Positions 24,667-33,462 of a DNA stretch of 36,255 bases are shown here, piece by piece. Made by a program: the position numbers and the translations under genes. The DNA is from Firmicutes bacterium UBA3930. Lineage in GTDB: Bacteria; Bacillota; Clostridia; Caldicoprobacterales; Caldicoprobacteraceae. The notes below the pieces were generated by a model. That model was not told the origin of the DNA. It did no database searches and worked only from the letters and a program-made list of their open reading frames with translations. Within the stretch, counting starts at the first letter, position 1. The number at the start of each line of letters is the position of its first letter. Location of the stretch: contig DGEI01000017.1 in the NCBI GenBank assembly GCA_002385885.1, forward strand, positions 1 through 36,255. Reading direction: 5' to 3'.

Positions 24667-25563
24667 TCAATCGCTTAATTTTAAATAACCGGCTTCAATA
24701 AAGGCCTTTTCTATTTCATTTCTTTGCTGCTCATTACAGTCTGTCAGGGGATTTCTGACTTCTCCGCCCATATAGCCGAAAATATCGCAGCCTGCTTTCA
24801 CCCCTGCTACACCATATTGATCAGTTGCATTTTTACTCAGCCTGATCAATTCGCTGCTTAGTCTTTCCGCCTCTTCTAAATTCCCCTGTTTAAATGTTTC
24901 ATATAGCAAGCAGCAGGCTTCGGGCAAATAATTTGCCATTGACAGCACGCCGCCGGAAGCACCTGCCTTTAGCCCTTCCAGAAAATTCGTTATACTTCCT
25001 GCCAGTACATCGAAGTTTTCATCCTTTACCTCAAGATATTTGGAGATATTGCCTTTGGATGTATCCTTCATTCCCATGATATTGGGATGACTTGACAGTA
25101 TTTTCACCACTTCGGAAGATATGGTAACGCCCGAAGCAAATTTGGGACAATTGTACATAAGCACCGGTATGGATAATGCATCAGCTATAGCTGTGTAATA
25201 TTTTATAAGCGCCGTATCATTCATAAATGAAGCAAAGTAATTCGGTGTCAATATCGAGACAAAGTCCGCTCCGATGTCTTCAATACGCTTGCCAAATTCA
25301 ATGGTTGAATATGCTGACTGCCGTGCTATCCCCGCTAAAATCACTTTATCTTTTGCCGCATTTTCCTTTATGGTTTTATAAACTAACAACTGCTCCTCAT
25401 CGCTCATATGCGCAAATTCCCCGTTGCTGCCCAGAGGCATGTAACCTTTGACAGGCGTCTGGTTGGCTTTCTGTATATTAAATGCCAATTTCCCGGGGTC
25501 AACCTTTTGATGGGTAAAAGGTGTAACAACAGGTATGAATACGCCCGCCAACTTATCATTCAT
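24667..25563 (-). CDS. DHDPS/N-acetylneuraminate lyase family aldolase or dehydratase
   Basis: The 298-residue protein has the family beta-barrel signatures GSNGEFAHMSDEEQ (the GxxGE substrate loop), the catalytic Tyr in VLMYNCPK and the Schiff-base Lys in NIMGMKDTSKGN. Family members include dihydrodipicolinate synthase, 2-keto-3-deoxy sugar acid aldolases and dehydratases. The genomic partners are catabolic, so lysine synthesis is less likely. The open frame extends to 25617, but GAGGGGTGA lies 5 nt before ATG 25563, which I take as the start. It appears to be the first gene of the lyase-dehydrogenase-cupin-ALDH cluster. Confidence 0.88.
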   Translation of the reverse strand: MNDKLAGVFIPVVTPFTHQKVDPGKLAFNIQKANQTPVKGYMPLGSNGEFAHMSDEEQLLVYKTIKENAAKDKVILAGIARQSAYSTIEFGKRIEDIGADFVSILTPNYFASFMNDTALIKYYTAIADALSIPVLMYNCPKFASGVTISSEVVKILSSHPNIMGMKDTSKGNISKYLEVKDENFDVLAGSITNFLEGLKAGASGGVLSMANYLPEACCLLYETFKQGNLEEAERLSSELIRLSKNATDQYGVAGVKAGCDIFGYMGGEVRNPLTDCNEQQRNEIEKAFIEAGYLKLSD

Positions 25564-25764
25564 AATACTCACCCCTCGTACTTTTAATGCCCTTTTCGTA
25601 CCATTAGATTCGTCCAATTTATAACCATTTTTAGCGTCCCATAATCATTTGTACCGGTTTAATAGTATTCTTCAATGAACCATAAAAATCCTGTTATGTT
25701 CTGTCACATTATCATCAATTTGCAGAATAGATTGGCTTGGGTGACTGACAGGCTGACCTTACAT

Positions 25765-26265
25765 TCAGGCCAATCGGGATGCCCTTAGAAACGAAAGCTT
25801 AACCAGCACTTTATACAGCACTAAAGTTATGGCTGCGTCAACCAGGTGATGAAGCACAGTCCCTGCTCCTACAACAATAAACGCCTGATTGAGATCGAAG
25901 CCAAAAGGCAGTACCACCAAAGCTTCAAGCAATCCATGAAGCGGCGCTGTCAACAGAAGTATAATATAAAAGGGTATTTTTTTACTGTAGGCGTATGCTC
26001 CTAATCCGCCAAACACAGCATGCATCAATGCTCTGGCTCCAATAATTGGAGATGTGCGGACAAAAAACCCGATACCGGAGACAACGCCCGTAAACACAGC
26101 CACCGCAGGGCTAATGGCCATTGACAGCAATATTGGAACATGAGAAGCAATGGTAGCTGAAAAAGGGGGAATATGAACCATGAGAGGTGTATTGGCAAAA
26201 AGCAGCGGTATCATAATTGCAATGGCAGCCAGCAATCCTCCGACTACAATATCCCTGGTCTTCAT
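25765..26265 (-). CDS. ECF transporter substrate-binding (S) component, possibly for niacin
   Basis: The 166-residue integral membrane protein has about five to six hydrophobic helices (for example VVGGLLAAIAIMIPLLF, AVAVFTGVVSGIGFFV, IILLLTAPLHGLLEAL). The small size, short loops and lack of enzymatic motif match S components of energy-coupling factor vitamin transporters. The general pattern, HIPPFSATIASHVPILLSM near the N-terminus, is like niacin-type S components, but that substrate is only a guess. No EcfA/EcfT genes are near, as is normal for group II systems. AAGGAGAT precedes ATG 26265. A consensus-like promoter with direct repeats lies about 100 bp upstream. Confidence 0.72.
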   Translation of the reverse strand: MKTRDIVVGGLLAAIAIMIPLLFANTPLMVHIPPFSATIASHVPILLSMAISPAVAVFTGVVSGIGFFVRTSPIIGARALMHAVFGGLGAYAYSKKIPFYIILLLTAPLHGLLEALVVLPFGFDLNQAFIVVGAGTVLHHLVDAAITLVLYKVLVKLSFLRASRLA

Positions 26266-26370
26266 TGTATCTTATCTCCTTCTGGATTTAGAATAACCAG
26301 CTGCAATTCGTGGCAGATTAGCTGTAATAACATTAATTTATGCTTTACTATGAATTGTCAGCATACTAAC

Positions 26371-26400
26371 ATTATAAATTTTACCCGGGTGTCTTGTCAA
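26371..26400 (-). promoter_or_regulatory. Sigma-A promoter of the ECF S-component gene
   Basis: On the minus strand TTGACA (26395-26400) and TATAAT (26371-26376), both perfect consensus, are 18 bp apart. The leader to ATG 26265 is about 100 nt. Confidence 0.8.
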
Positions 26401-26411
26401 GTGTCTTGTCA
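26389..26411. promoter_or_regulatory. 11-bp direct repeat overlapping the -35, candidate operator
   Basis: GTGTCTTGTCA occurs twice (26389-26399 and 26401-26411, plus-strand reading), spaced by one base, covering the -35 hexamer. This position suits a repressor. A niacin-responsive NiaR-type regulator would fit the proposed cargo, but I cannot confirm the consensus. Confidence 0.6.
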
Positions 26412-26515
26412 TCATCGGAAAGTATAACTGCGAAGAATATTATTTCAATCTCCGGAGGCCCAAGGCTAAAAATTTGTTAATGCAGCGGCGGATAAGCCAA
26501 ATCAATGTTTTGTAA

Positions 26516-27970
26516 TCAATATCCAAGCTCAACGGCTTTCTCAATAGCCTTTCTTGCCAGCGGTGCAGCTTCACTTCCTCCGGTGTGGCCCTGGCCTACA
26601 TCCTCAATTAATACAGCAATAGCCAGTGTAGGGTCATCTGCAGGAGCAAAACCAACAAACCAGGCAAGGTTGCTGCTATCGGAACCGGAGGAGCCCTTTT
26701 CAGCGGTACCTGTTTTCCCTGCAATTCCAACTTTACCGGACCGGGCATTTTTACCGGTCCCCTCCAAAACCACCGCTTCCATCATTTCTTTAAGTATATT
26801 TGCATTTTCATATGACATGGCTGTTTTATACACATCCGGCTGAAGCTGTTTTTGGATATTACCGTTCCGCCCTATAACCTTATATACAAGTTTTGGTTCC
26901 ATCATAATTCCGTCATTTCCAATGGAAGCTGCGAGCATGGCCATATGAAGAGGAGTAACAAGAACCTTTCCCTGTCCAATAGCGCTCCATGCCAGTTCCT
27001 GTTCACTGACTCTGTAGTTAATGGGAAGACTGCTGGGTGTTACCTTTATATCAGAAAACAAAAAATCATCATTAAATCCAAACCCTTTTCCTGTATTCAA
27101 CAGTTTTTTCCAGCCTATTTCAACGCCAAGCCTGGCAAAAAAGGTGTTGCATGACACGGTTAAAGCCTGCTTAATATCCAATTCACCATGTGCCTTTCCC
27201 TGGTAGCATCGAACACCCTGGCCGTCAATTAAGATATTTCCCGGGCAATTGAAAGTAATTTGCCGGATATCCCCGATATTATCCAGAGCAGATGCAGCTG
27301 TTACCAATTTAAATATAGAACCGGGAGGGAAAAGCCCCTGGGTTGCCCGGTTGACAAGGGTATCATCTTCAAATTTTTTTATGTTGTTGGGATCAAATGT
27401 TGGATAACTTACCATTGCAAGTATTTCGCCGGTTTTAGGGTTTAGAAGGACCACACTCCCCTTCTTCTTGTGTGCGCTGACCAAACCGCTTATATACTCC
27501 TGCAGCCTTCTGTCCACGGTAAGGACTACATCGTTGCCCCGCTCCTGAGCCAGAAAAGCTTTCTGATATATCTTCTCTATAAGGCTGTTATTGTATCCCA
27601 TTAAATAATAGATATGGAAAGCCTCTACACCCATCCTGCCGTATTCACTGTTGTGAAAACCGACAACATGAGCCACGCTGCTGGCCTTGGAATAATATAC
27701 CCTGGTATAATAATCCTCGTTCCTGCCGGTTTCGGGATTCTTAACGGCCTTTTTTTCTGTCCACGCCAGTTTATCTCCGTTCCTGTCAAGTATATCCCCG
27801 GGAATTATCCGGGGCTGTCTTGCATCCATCTTAACCCTGGTATTGTATGAATCGGAAAACCACCTGTCCCCATAGAACAGCACAGCATAGCAGAAATATC
27901 CGATTAATGCCAGATAAAGCCCGACTAATAATATAAGAACTCCAATTGTGTTTCTTTTAATCTTCTCCAT
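26516..27970 (-). CDS. Class B penicillin-binding protein (transpeptidase)
   Basis: The 484-residue protein has an N-terminal transmembrane helix (NTIGVLILLVGLYLALIGYFCYAVL), a short dimerisation domain and a transpeptidase domain. The active-site triad is present: PPGSIFK (Ser about 218), SCN (about 273-275) and KTGTAEKG near 430. It resembles B. subtilis PbpA/Clostridium elongation or sporulation PBPs and cross-links peptidoglycan. The frame opens at 27988, but AGGTG lies 6 nt before ATG 27970. The start lies inside the ftsW-like gene's end (14-bp overlap), so both proteins are probably made together and act as a SEDS-bPBP pair. Confidence 0.94.
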   Translation of the reverse strand: MEKIKRNTIGVLILLVGLYLALIGYFCYAVLFYGDRWFSDSYNTRVKMDARQPRIIPGDILDRNGDKLAWTEKKAVKNPETGRNEDYYTRVYYSKASSVAHVVGFHNSEYGRMGVEAFHIYYLMGYNNSLIEKIYQKAFLAQERGNDVVLTVDRRLQEYISGLVSAHKKKGSVVLLNPKTGEILAMVSYPTFDPNNIKKFEDDTLVNRATQGLFPPGSIFKLVTAASALDNIGDIRQITFNCPGNILIDGQGVRCYQGKAHGELDIKQALTVSCNTFFARLGVEIGWKKLLNTGKGFGFNDDFLFSDIKVTPSSLPINYRVSEQELAWSAIGQGKVLVTPLHMAMLAASIGNDGIMMEPKLVYKVIGRNGNIQKQLQPDVYKTAMSYENANILKEMMEAVVLEGTGKNARSGKVGIAGKTGTAEKGSSGSDSSNLAWFVGFAPADDPTLAIAVLIEDVGQGHTGGSEAAPLARKAIEKAVELGY

Positions 27971-29345
27971 AATCTTCACCTGAATCATCGTTAATCTGCT
28001 GCTGTTCCGCTTCTCTCTGCCTTATGTCATGGTTCTTTTGAGCCACTCCCTGAATTATCCCTATAAGCCCAAAACTCACCAGCATGGAACTGCCGCCATA
28101 ACTTACAAAAGGCATGGTGACGCCTGTTAATGGAATAAACTTAACCACACCACCGATTATTGTAAAGCTCTGAATCGCAAGAGAGACGGCAGCGCCCATG
28201 GCCAGCAAGGCATCTCCGGGTTCGTGAGCTTCCAGGGCAGTGCTGATTCCTCTTAACATTATGAGCATATACAGCCCTATTAATGCTATCCCGACCAAAA
28301 TGCCCATCTCTTCACATATAGCAGCAAAAATAAAATCGGTTCTGGAAGCCGGAATAACCTGGGGTGAACCAAGCCCCAACCCTAAACCAACCCAGCCCCC
28401 GCTGGCAATGGCAATAAGGGATTGGGCAATCTGGTAACCCTTATTCTCTATATCGGCCCATGGGTTTCTCCATGCAGCAATACGGACGCGTACGTGTCCA
28501 AACAAAAAATAGCTTGCAACAGCGCCAATGGACGCCAATAAACCGGCACAACCGGTTACCAGCAGATCGGATGTTGCAATATAGTAAAGAAATACAAACA
28601 AGCAAAAATACAGGAATGCCGCCCCCAGATCCTTCTGCAGTACTACCATCAGAATAACGATTGCTGTAAAGATAAAGACCGGTAAGCGTTTCACGCGGGA
28701 TTTTTTCTGTTTAAGTTCAGCGCTTAATACAAATACCAGTATAATTTTTACAAATTCAGAAGGCTGCATATTGTACTTGCCAATAGTTATCCAGTTTTTG
28801 GCCCCTCCAATTTCTTTGCCTACTAAAAGCGTCAGCAGCAGCAGCCCACATCCAACTGCCATAAGCAAATAATTCAACTTATCCCAGTGCTTAAAATACC
28901 TTGTATATATTGTAAAAAAAAGCAGCACAATACTTCCCATCAGGAACCATTCCACCTGCCGGAAGGAAAGATCGGGGTTCAGTCTTTGCAGCATAACAAA
29001 ACCAGCAATGCAAAGAGTATCTACCATTAAGAGTATATATTTATCAATACCGGCAAAGAAATAACTGATAAAGAGATACTGAAACAAAAATGCTGCCGAA
29101 ATGAGAACTCCCAAAACCATTATTAAAAGATTGATATCGTCTTTCAGGGACAGAAGTATCATAGCGCTTATTGCAAAAAGCACCAGAATAAACGGAATAT
29201 TACCGGTTGATTCACTGTATAAACTGTTTGAACCAATAAGACGCCGCCATGTGGAAAGAAAGCTGCGCACAAATGTATATATGACAAGTAAAACAAACCA
29301 GTATCTAAGAGTCAGCGCCAGTATTTCATACTGATTATCAGGCAT
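27957..29345 (-). CDS. SEDS peptidoglycan glycosyltransferase, FtsW/RodA/SpoVE family
   Basis: The 462-residue membrane protein has about 10-12 helices and the family motifs GGAKNWITIGKYNMQPSEF, LQKDLGAAFLYF (with the catalytic Asp), YQIAQSLIAIASGGWVGLGLG and DFIFAAICEEMG. The C-terminus is a hydrophilic tail rich in Gln and Glu. SEDS proteins polymerise lipid II with a partner class B PBP, encoded here by the overlapping downstream gene. The extended N-terminus, with an extra helix pair, resembles the long Clostridial FtsW-like proteins. Which of elongation, division or sporulation it serves cannot be told. AAAGG lies about 10 nt before ATG 29345. Confidence 0.93.
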   Translation of the reverse strand: MPDNQYEILALTLRYWFVLLVIYTFVRSFLSTWRRLIGSNSLYSESTGNIPFILVLFAISAMILLSLKDDINLLIMVLGVLISAAFLFQYLFISYFFAGIDKYILLMVDTLCIAGFVMLQRLNPDLSFRQVEWFLMGSIVLLFFTIYTRYFKHWDKLNYLLMAVGCGLLLLTLLVGKEIGGAKNWITIGKYNMQPSEFVKIILVFVLSAELKQKKSRVKRLPVFIFTAIVILMVVLQKDLGAAFLYFCLFVFLYYIATSDLLVTGCAGLLASIGAVASYFLFGHVRVRIAAWRNPWADIENKGYQIAQSLIAIASGGWVGLGLGLGSPQVIPASRTDFIFAAICEEMGILVGIALIGLYMLIMLRGISTALEAHEPGDALLAMGAAVSLAIQSFTIIGGVVKFIPLTGVTMPFVSYGGSSMLVSFGLIGIIQGVAQKNHDIRQREAEQQQINDDSGEDYGED

Positions 29346-29380
29346 TCCTTCACTGCCTTTCTACATCTGGTATTACTTCA

Positions 29381-29409
29381 ATTCTAACCCTTCATCCGGA
29401 AAAAGTAAA
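29381..29409 (-). promoter_or_regulatory. Candidate sigma-A promoter for the ftsW-like/PBP operon
   Basis: On the minus strand TTTACT (29404-29409) and TAGAAT (29381-29386) are 17 bp apart, 36 bp before ATG 29345. Confidence 0.55.
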
Positions 29410-29468
29410 GATGTGTGACGTATTCTGCTAATCGTGCAATGGCCTGATTACTCCCCGGCTTTTCATTT

Positions 29469-30512
29469 CTATGACACCGCAAATAGTATTTTCCCTTTCA
29501 CATTACCGGGAATTTCAAAATCTTTAAATACACCGGTGACATCCTGTATTGGCACAATCCTGTCAATGAGCTTTTCAGCCCGGATTAAGCCTTTTGAAAA
29601 ATAATATCCGGCCAATTCCCACTCTCTGCCCGGAAAGGGAGCAGAGTACGACATCCATGACCCTCTGACAGTGAGCTCTTTACGGTTGATATGCTCGAAT
29701 TCACGTGGTTGGAATGTAACCGGCCTGGACGGCGTCCCAATAAACATAATGTTCCCCTTATTAGCTGCGATCTCCAGACACAATTTTTCAGTATATTCCA
29801 CCCCGGCAGTTTCTATCACCATCTCAAAACCCCGGTTCCGGGTGAGTTCTTCAATTTTTTCACTGAAACTGTCATCCATTGTATTTATACACACATCAGC
29901 GCCATATTTACTTGCTATATCCAGCTTCCTGCTGTCTATATCAAAAGCAAATATCCGTTTGGCTCCCATAATTCTTGCACACTGCAGGGTCAAAAGCCCG
30001 ATGGTGCCCATCCCAACTATTGCTGCATCATATCCTCCCTTAAAGCCCATGACAAACAACCCATGCAAAGCTACGGTCGTTGGCTCGAAAAAAGCCCCCT
30101 GTATAAAGCTGACTTCTTCAGGAAGTCTCACTGCATTTTTGCCGGGCATCTTAACATATTCAGCCCAGCTGCCGTTTACCCGGGAACCTATAAATGAGTA
30201 GTGCTTACACTGAGAGAAATGTCCTCTCATACAATCATCACATCTGTGACATGGCAATAAAGGAGCCCCCGATATCCTATCTCCTGTTTTAACATTATCG
30301 ACTTCCCTGCCGGTTTCTACCACTTCACCGGAGAATTCATGCCCCAGAACAATGGGATAATAATGAGCAGCATCACCCAACACTCTTGGTATATCGGAGC
30401 CGCAGATTCCCGTAACATTCACTTTTACCAGTATTTCATCCTTTTTTATAACCGGCATTTCAATTTCATCATACCGGATATCCTTTCGTCCGTACAATAC
30501 AGCCGCCTTCAT
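29469..30512 (-). CDS. Zinc-dependent alcohol/polyol dehydrogenase, galactitol-1-phosphate 5-dehydrogenase-like
   Basis: The 347-residue MDR-family protein has the catalytic zinc motifs (GICGSDIPRVLG, GHEFSGEV), the structural zinc cysteines (CHRCDDCMRGHFSQC), and a Rossmann core (AAIVGMGTIGLLTLQCARI). Segments HYYPIVLGHEFSG, FIGSR.NG and GSWMSYSAPFPGREWE match E. coli GatD, which oxidises galactitol-1-phosphate to tagatose-6-phosphate. However, the operon partner is an FGGY kinase and no PTS transporter is present, so a non-phosphorylated polyol such as xylitol or sorbitol is possible. GGGGGTG precedes ATG 30512, 18 bp after the kinase stop. Confidence 0.88.
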   Translation of the reverse strand: MKAAVLYGRKDIRYDEIEMPVIKKDEILVKVNVTGICGSDIPRVLGDAAHYYPIVLGHEFSGEVVETGREVDNVKTGDRISGAPLLPCHRCDDCMRGHFSQCKHYSFIGSRVNGSWAEYVKMPGKNAVRLPEEVSFIQGAFFEPTTVALHGLFVMGFKGGYDAAIVGMGTIGLLTLQCARIMGAKRIFAFDIDSRKLDIASKYGADVCINTMDDSFSEKIEELTRNRGFEMVIETAGVEYTEKLCLEIAANKGNIMFIGTPSRPVTFQPREFEHINRKELTVRGSWMSYSAPFPGREWELAGYYFSKGLIRAEKLIDRIVPIQDVTGVFKDFEIPGNVKGKILFAVS

Positions 30513-30530
30513 TATTACACCCCCGGTAAA

Positions 30531-32060
30531 CTATTTTGCCAATTTATAGAGCTTGCTAAAAGAATCTTTAAGGTTTTCATACAGCTCGCGGTAGAGTTGA
30601 TAATAGCCCATATATATGCGGTGGTTATCAGGGGCCGGGGAATGAACCCGCCGAATCTGCACTGTGGTTTTCACAGCCTCATCGAAACTCCCGTATATCC
30701 CAGTCCCTACTCCCGCTAAAATAGCCGCCCCCAGAGTAGTAGCATAGTCTGCACCAGGCACATTTATACTCTTATTGGTAATATCGGCCTTTATCTGGGT
30801 CCATATACGGCTGTTTGCCGCTCCGCCAACACTGTTCAAATCCTTTACATACGCACCAGCTTCTTCAGCAGTTTTTAAATTGTGAAGCAGGGCAAAGCCC
30901 ACACCCTCCATAACGGCTCTTATCATATGAGCTCTGGTTTTTTCATACGAAAGCCCAAAAAACACCCCGCGCGCCTTACTATCCCATATAGGAGATCGTT
31001 CTCCCGCCATATACGGAAGAAATATAAGCCCGCCACTGCCCGGGGCTATTTCCTCCGCTTCCTTATCCATAATCTCATAGGGATTTCTGCCTGTTTCCCT
31101 TGCCAGCTGCTGCTCGTAGGTTCCCAACTGCTCACTGAACCATCTCAGTGCACCTCCCCCTCCAACCGTCCCGCCCTGCAGCAGCCATCTGCCTGGAATG
31201 ACATGATACCCTAATATCAGCCTGGGATGTATCAACGGACGGTCAACAAGTATGCTCATTCCGCCGGACTGGCCTCCCTGCTCCTGGGTTTGTCCCGGAT
31301 GAATCACACCGGCTCCCAGGGTGCAACACGCTGCATCCAAACCGCCGGCTACTACCGGTATTCCCGGCACCAGCCCGGATTCGCGCGCCGCCTTTTCAGT
31401 AACGGTTCCCACTACCTGGTGACAGTCAAACAGCGGGCTCATCAGATCTAAGGATATACCCAGTTGATCTGATACTTTCTCATCCCAACAGCCCTTTGAA
31501 ATATTGAAAAAGCTGAACCCGTACCCCTGGGAATAATCCTGGGAGAACTCCCCCGTCAGTTTAAACACGATAAACCCATTACTTTGAAGAAACTTATAAG
31601 CTTTTTTGTATATCTCAGGCTCATTTTGTTTAATCCACAGCATTTTGGGTGTAATATATGCCGCATCTACAGGATTGCCGCTTAAAGCAATCAGTCTTTC
31701 CTCACCCGCAAGTTCCTTCATCCACCGGGCTTGTTCATCGGCGCGGCGGTCCAGCCATAGCATTACCTGCCTGAGCGGCTTGCCTTCCCTATCCACCGGC
31801 AGGCAGGCCCAGCTGGTACCATCAACGCCAATAGCGGCAATCTGCCCGGGCTCTACAGCATTATGCTGCAGTATATATTGTATGCCCTCACAAACCACTT
31901 CCCACCATTCATTGGCGTCCTGCTCAACATGTCCGGTTTGCGGATAATATGTACGATAGGTCCGGGTGTTAGCCGCAATCACATTCCCTTCAAAATCAAA
32001 AACGGTCATTTTGCAGCCGGAAGTCCCCAAGTCTATGCCCAGCAAGAAACTTTTTTGCAT
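30531..32060 (-). CDS. xylB: FGGY carbohydrate kinase, xylulokinase-like
   Basis: The 509-residue kinase has the N-terminal ATPase signature LLGIDLGTSGCKMTVFD, the W.EQDANEWW-type segment (GHVEQDANEWWEVV), the catalytic Asp in VAGGLDAACCTLGAGV, and the phosphate motif GGGALRW. Near the C-terminus GGAANSRIWTQIKADI and GAAILAGVG complete the fold. The substrate is probably a ketopentose such as D-xylulose, but related kinases act on other sugars, so the gene symbol is provisional. ATG 32069 abuts AAGGAG, and ATG 32060 (10 nt away) is the more likely start. It is the first gene of the kinase-dehydrogenase operon. Confidence 0.86.
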   Translation of the reverse strand: MQKSFLLGIDLGTSGCKMTVFDFEGNVIAANTRTYRTYYPQTGHVEQDANEWWEVVCEGIQYILQHNAVEPGQIAAIGVDGTSWACLPVDREGKPLRQVMLWLDRRADEQARWMKELAGEERLIALSGNPVDAAYITPKMLWIKQNEPEIYKKAYKFLQSNGFIVFKLTGEFSQDYSQGYGFSFFNISKGCWDEKVSDQLGISLDLMSPLFDCHQVVGTVTEKAARESGLVPGIPVVAGGLDAACCTLGAGVIHPGQTQEQGGQSGGMSILVDRPLIHPRLILGYHVIPGRWLLQGGTVGGGGALRWFSEQLGTYEQQLARETGRNPYEIMDKEAEEIAPGSGGLIFLPYMAGERSPIWDSKARGVFFGLSYEKTRAHMIRAVMEGVGFALLHNLKTAEEAGAYVKDLNSVGGAANSRIWTQIKADITNKSINVPGADYATTLGAAILAGVGTGIYGSFDEAVKTTVQIRRVHSPAPDNHRIYMGYYQLYRELYENLKDSFSKLYKLAK

Positions 32061-32096
32061 ACAGCCCATTCTCCTTATTACCGGATCAGTAACACT

Positions 32097-32124
32097 CTTA
32101 TACCAACATTTTATTAAATAACAA
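32097..32124 (-). promoter_or_regulatory. Candidate sigma-A promoter of the kinase-dehydrogenase operon
   Basis: On the minus strand TTGTTA (32119-32124) and TATAAG (32097-32102) are 16 bp apart. A perfect TTGACA lies immediately upstream (32125-32130), at less suitable spacing. I saw no clear cre box. Confidence 0.5.
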
Positions 32125-32243
32125 TGTCAATCCGGTATGTATAATATGTGCTTGATAAAATAATCTCCAGTGGTTGATTAGATAATGATAAGCATCCTGC
32201 AGCTTTACAGCCAGGCTATCATCTGTCAAAGAACTGGACCTGA

Positions 32244-32903
32244 TCAAAAAGATCCGTACAGTCTTTCAGAGTTACTACTGCTTTCCCCTATAGCCAGATC
32301 CCAGGACAGATGCTTAACAAAATCCCGTACAAGCTTCTGCTTATCATCCCAGAATGCCTTTGCTTTATCGGTAACCATTGGATTCACCTGTACTGATTCC
32401 CATGAATAGTTAACAATGCGTTTATATGATGCTTCATATGACTGGTACTGCTTACCGCCTTCCGCCATACAATCCCATAAAATAGACAGCGCACCGGTTT
32501 CGTCAAGAAGATCGGCTTCCATCAACAGTATTAATTCCAGCGGTATATCATCTGAAGTCATAAGAAATTTGTTAGAGTGATTTTTTACAAGATATGAGAC
32601 AAATTCAATAAATCCGGCATCAAATCCGTTGTCATGCAGGTATTTCTCGCATATCAAAGCACTGTCTTCCGCATGTTTTGAACCATCCAATGATATCGCA
32701 TATCCCACATCGTGGAATATGGACGAAACCAGGACCGCCTCCTTGTTTATTGAACTTTCTCCGTCAACTAACCGCCTGGCCCACATGAAAACCCGTCTTG
32801 TATGTTCCGAACGTTTTCGGAATGGATAGTTAAAAATCTTTGTGACTTCTCCATCATTTTCTTTTAGAAATTCCTTTACATATTTCAACATGTCATCATA
32901 CAA
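32244..32903 (-). CDS. HD-domain hydrolase
   Basis: The protein has the HD metal-binding pattern: His in SEHTRRVFMWAR, the HD pair in VSSIFHDVGYAISLDGSKHAEDSA, and the Asp in MEADLLDETGA. HD proteins hydrolyse phosphomonoesters or nucleotides; the substrate is unknown. The frame opens at ATG 32945, but the first residues (LLLRGDG) look like a translated ribosome binding site: GAGGTGA lies 7 nt before TTG 32903. I therefore start there (about 219 residues), with ATG 32891 as the alternative. A TATAAT-like hexamer at 32954-32959 would give a leader of about 40 nt. It is a single gene facing away from the DUF5305-like gene. Confidence 0.85.
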   Translation of the reverse strand: MYDDMLKYVKEFLKENDGEVTKIFNYPFRKRSEHTRRVFMWARRLVDGESSINKEAVLVSSIFHDVGYAISLDGSKHAEDSALICEKYLHDNGFDAGFIEFVSYLVKNHSNKFLMTSDDIPLELILLMEADLLDETGALSILWDCMAEGGKQYQSYEASYKRIVNYSWESVQVNPMVTDKAKAFWDDKQKLVRDFVKHLSWDLAIGESSSNSERLYGSF

Positions 32904-32945
32904 TTTCCCATCACCTCGCAAAAGCAAACCATTTTCATCAATCAT

Positions 32946-33462
32946 TCTGTTTTATTATATCTTATATTTTTATGACACACCACATCTTATTTTCTGCATG
33001 CTTCAATAATCCGGCATTCAAACCGTATTCTTCTATTAAGATCGCCAAAGATGTCTTCCTCAGCTGAATTATTCTGTTTCTTTGCCCAAAAATACAATAG
33101 TAATAAAATCCGTTTTATATTTTTTAACATTTCAGTATTTACAATTTTATGAACAAAGCAAAAAATCGTATAACAATATACAACAAAATTCTGATTTTTA
33201 CCGCTTTGTTTTACACTGAAATTGAATTTGTCATAAAAAAGAAACTGGAAAAATAGTATAAATGGTATTATTTTGCAAAAATGTAATGTCGGGAAATAAT
33301 TTGGGAAATAAAGGACATTGCCCAAGCATATAGTATTTAGTATGGAGTGTTATATTTGATGTATTTAAAGTTAGCCATTAATGAAATATGTGAGCCTGTT
33401 TCTTATACACACAAAAACAAGGCTGGAAAGATGCAGTACATTTTTTGAGAGGAAGGATGCCA
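32946..33462. other. AT-rich 500-bp intergenic region between divergent genes
   Basis: This is the most AT-rich part of the window. It holds the promoters of two divergent genes. Minus-strand frames of 112 and 70 codons lack binding sites and have no recognisable domain. On the plus strand a 29-codon frame (33359-33448) ends just at the DUF5305-like ribosome binding site. No riboswitch or RNA gene is recognised. Confidence 0.5.
33359..33448 (+). CDS. Possible 29-residue leader peptide ahead of the DUF5305-like gene
   Basis: An ATG with GGAG 11 nt upstream opens a 29-codon frame that stops at TGA 33446-33448, overlapping the GAGAGGAAGG site of the next gene. The position is right for translational coupling, but the peptide shows no motif and may be chance. 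Confidence 0.2.
   Translation: MYLKLAINEICEPVSYTHKNKAGKMQYIF

Noticed and set aside
25620..25740. A cre-like sequence and weak promoter hexamers upstream of the DHDPS-family gene
   Set aside because: At least two mismatches to the cre consensus at conserved positions, and the -10/-35 spacing is poor.
25729..25779. GATTGGC/GCCAATC inverted repeat at the end of the ECF gene
   Set aside because: The loop is longer than 30 nt and no T run follows, so it is not a convincing terminator.
32987..33325. 112-codon minus-strand frame in the AT-rich gap
   Set aside because: Phe/Tyr/Lys-rich composition typical of AT-rich noncoding DNA and no Shine-Dalgarno site. Only its last 47 codons look slightly protein-like.
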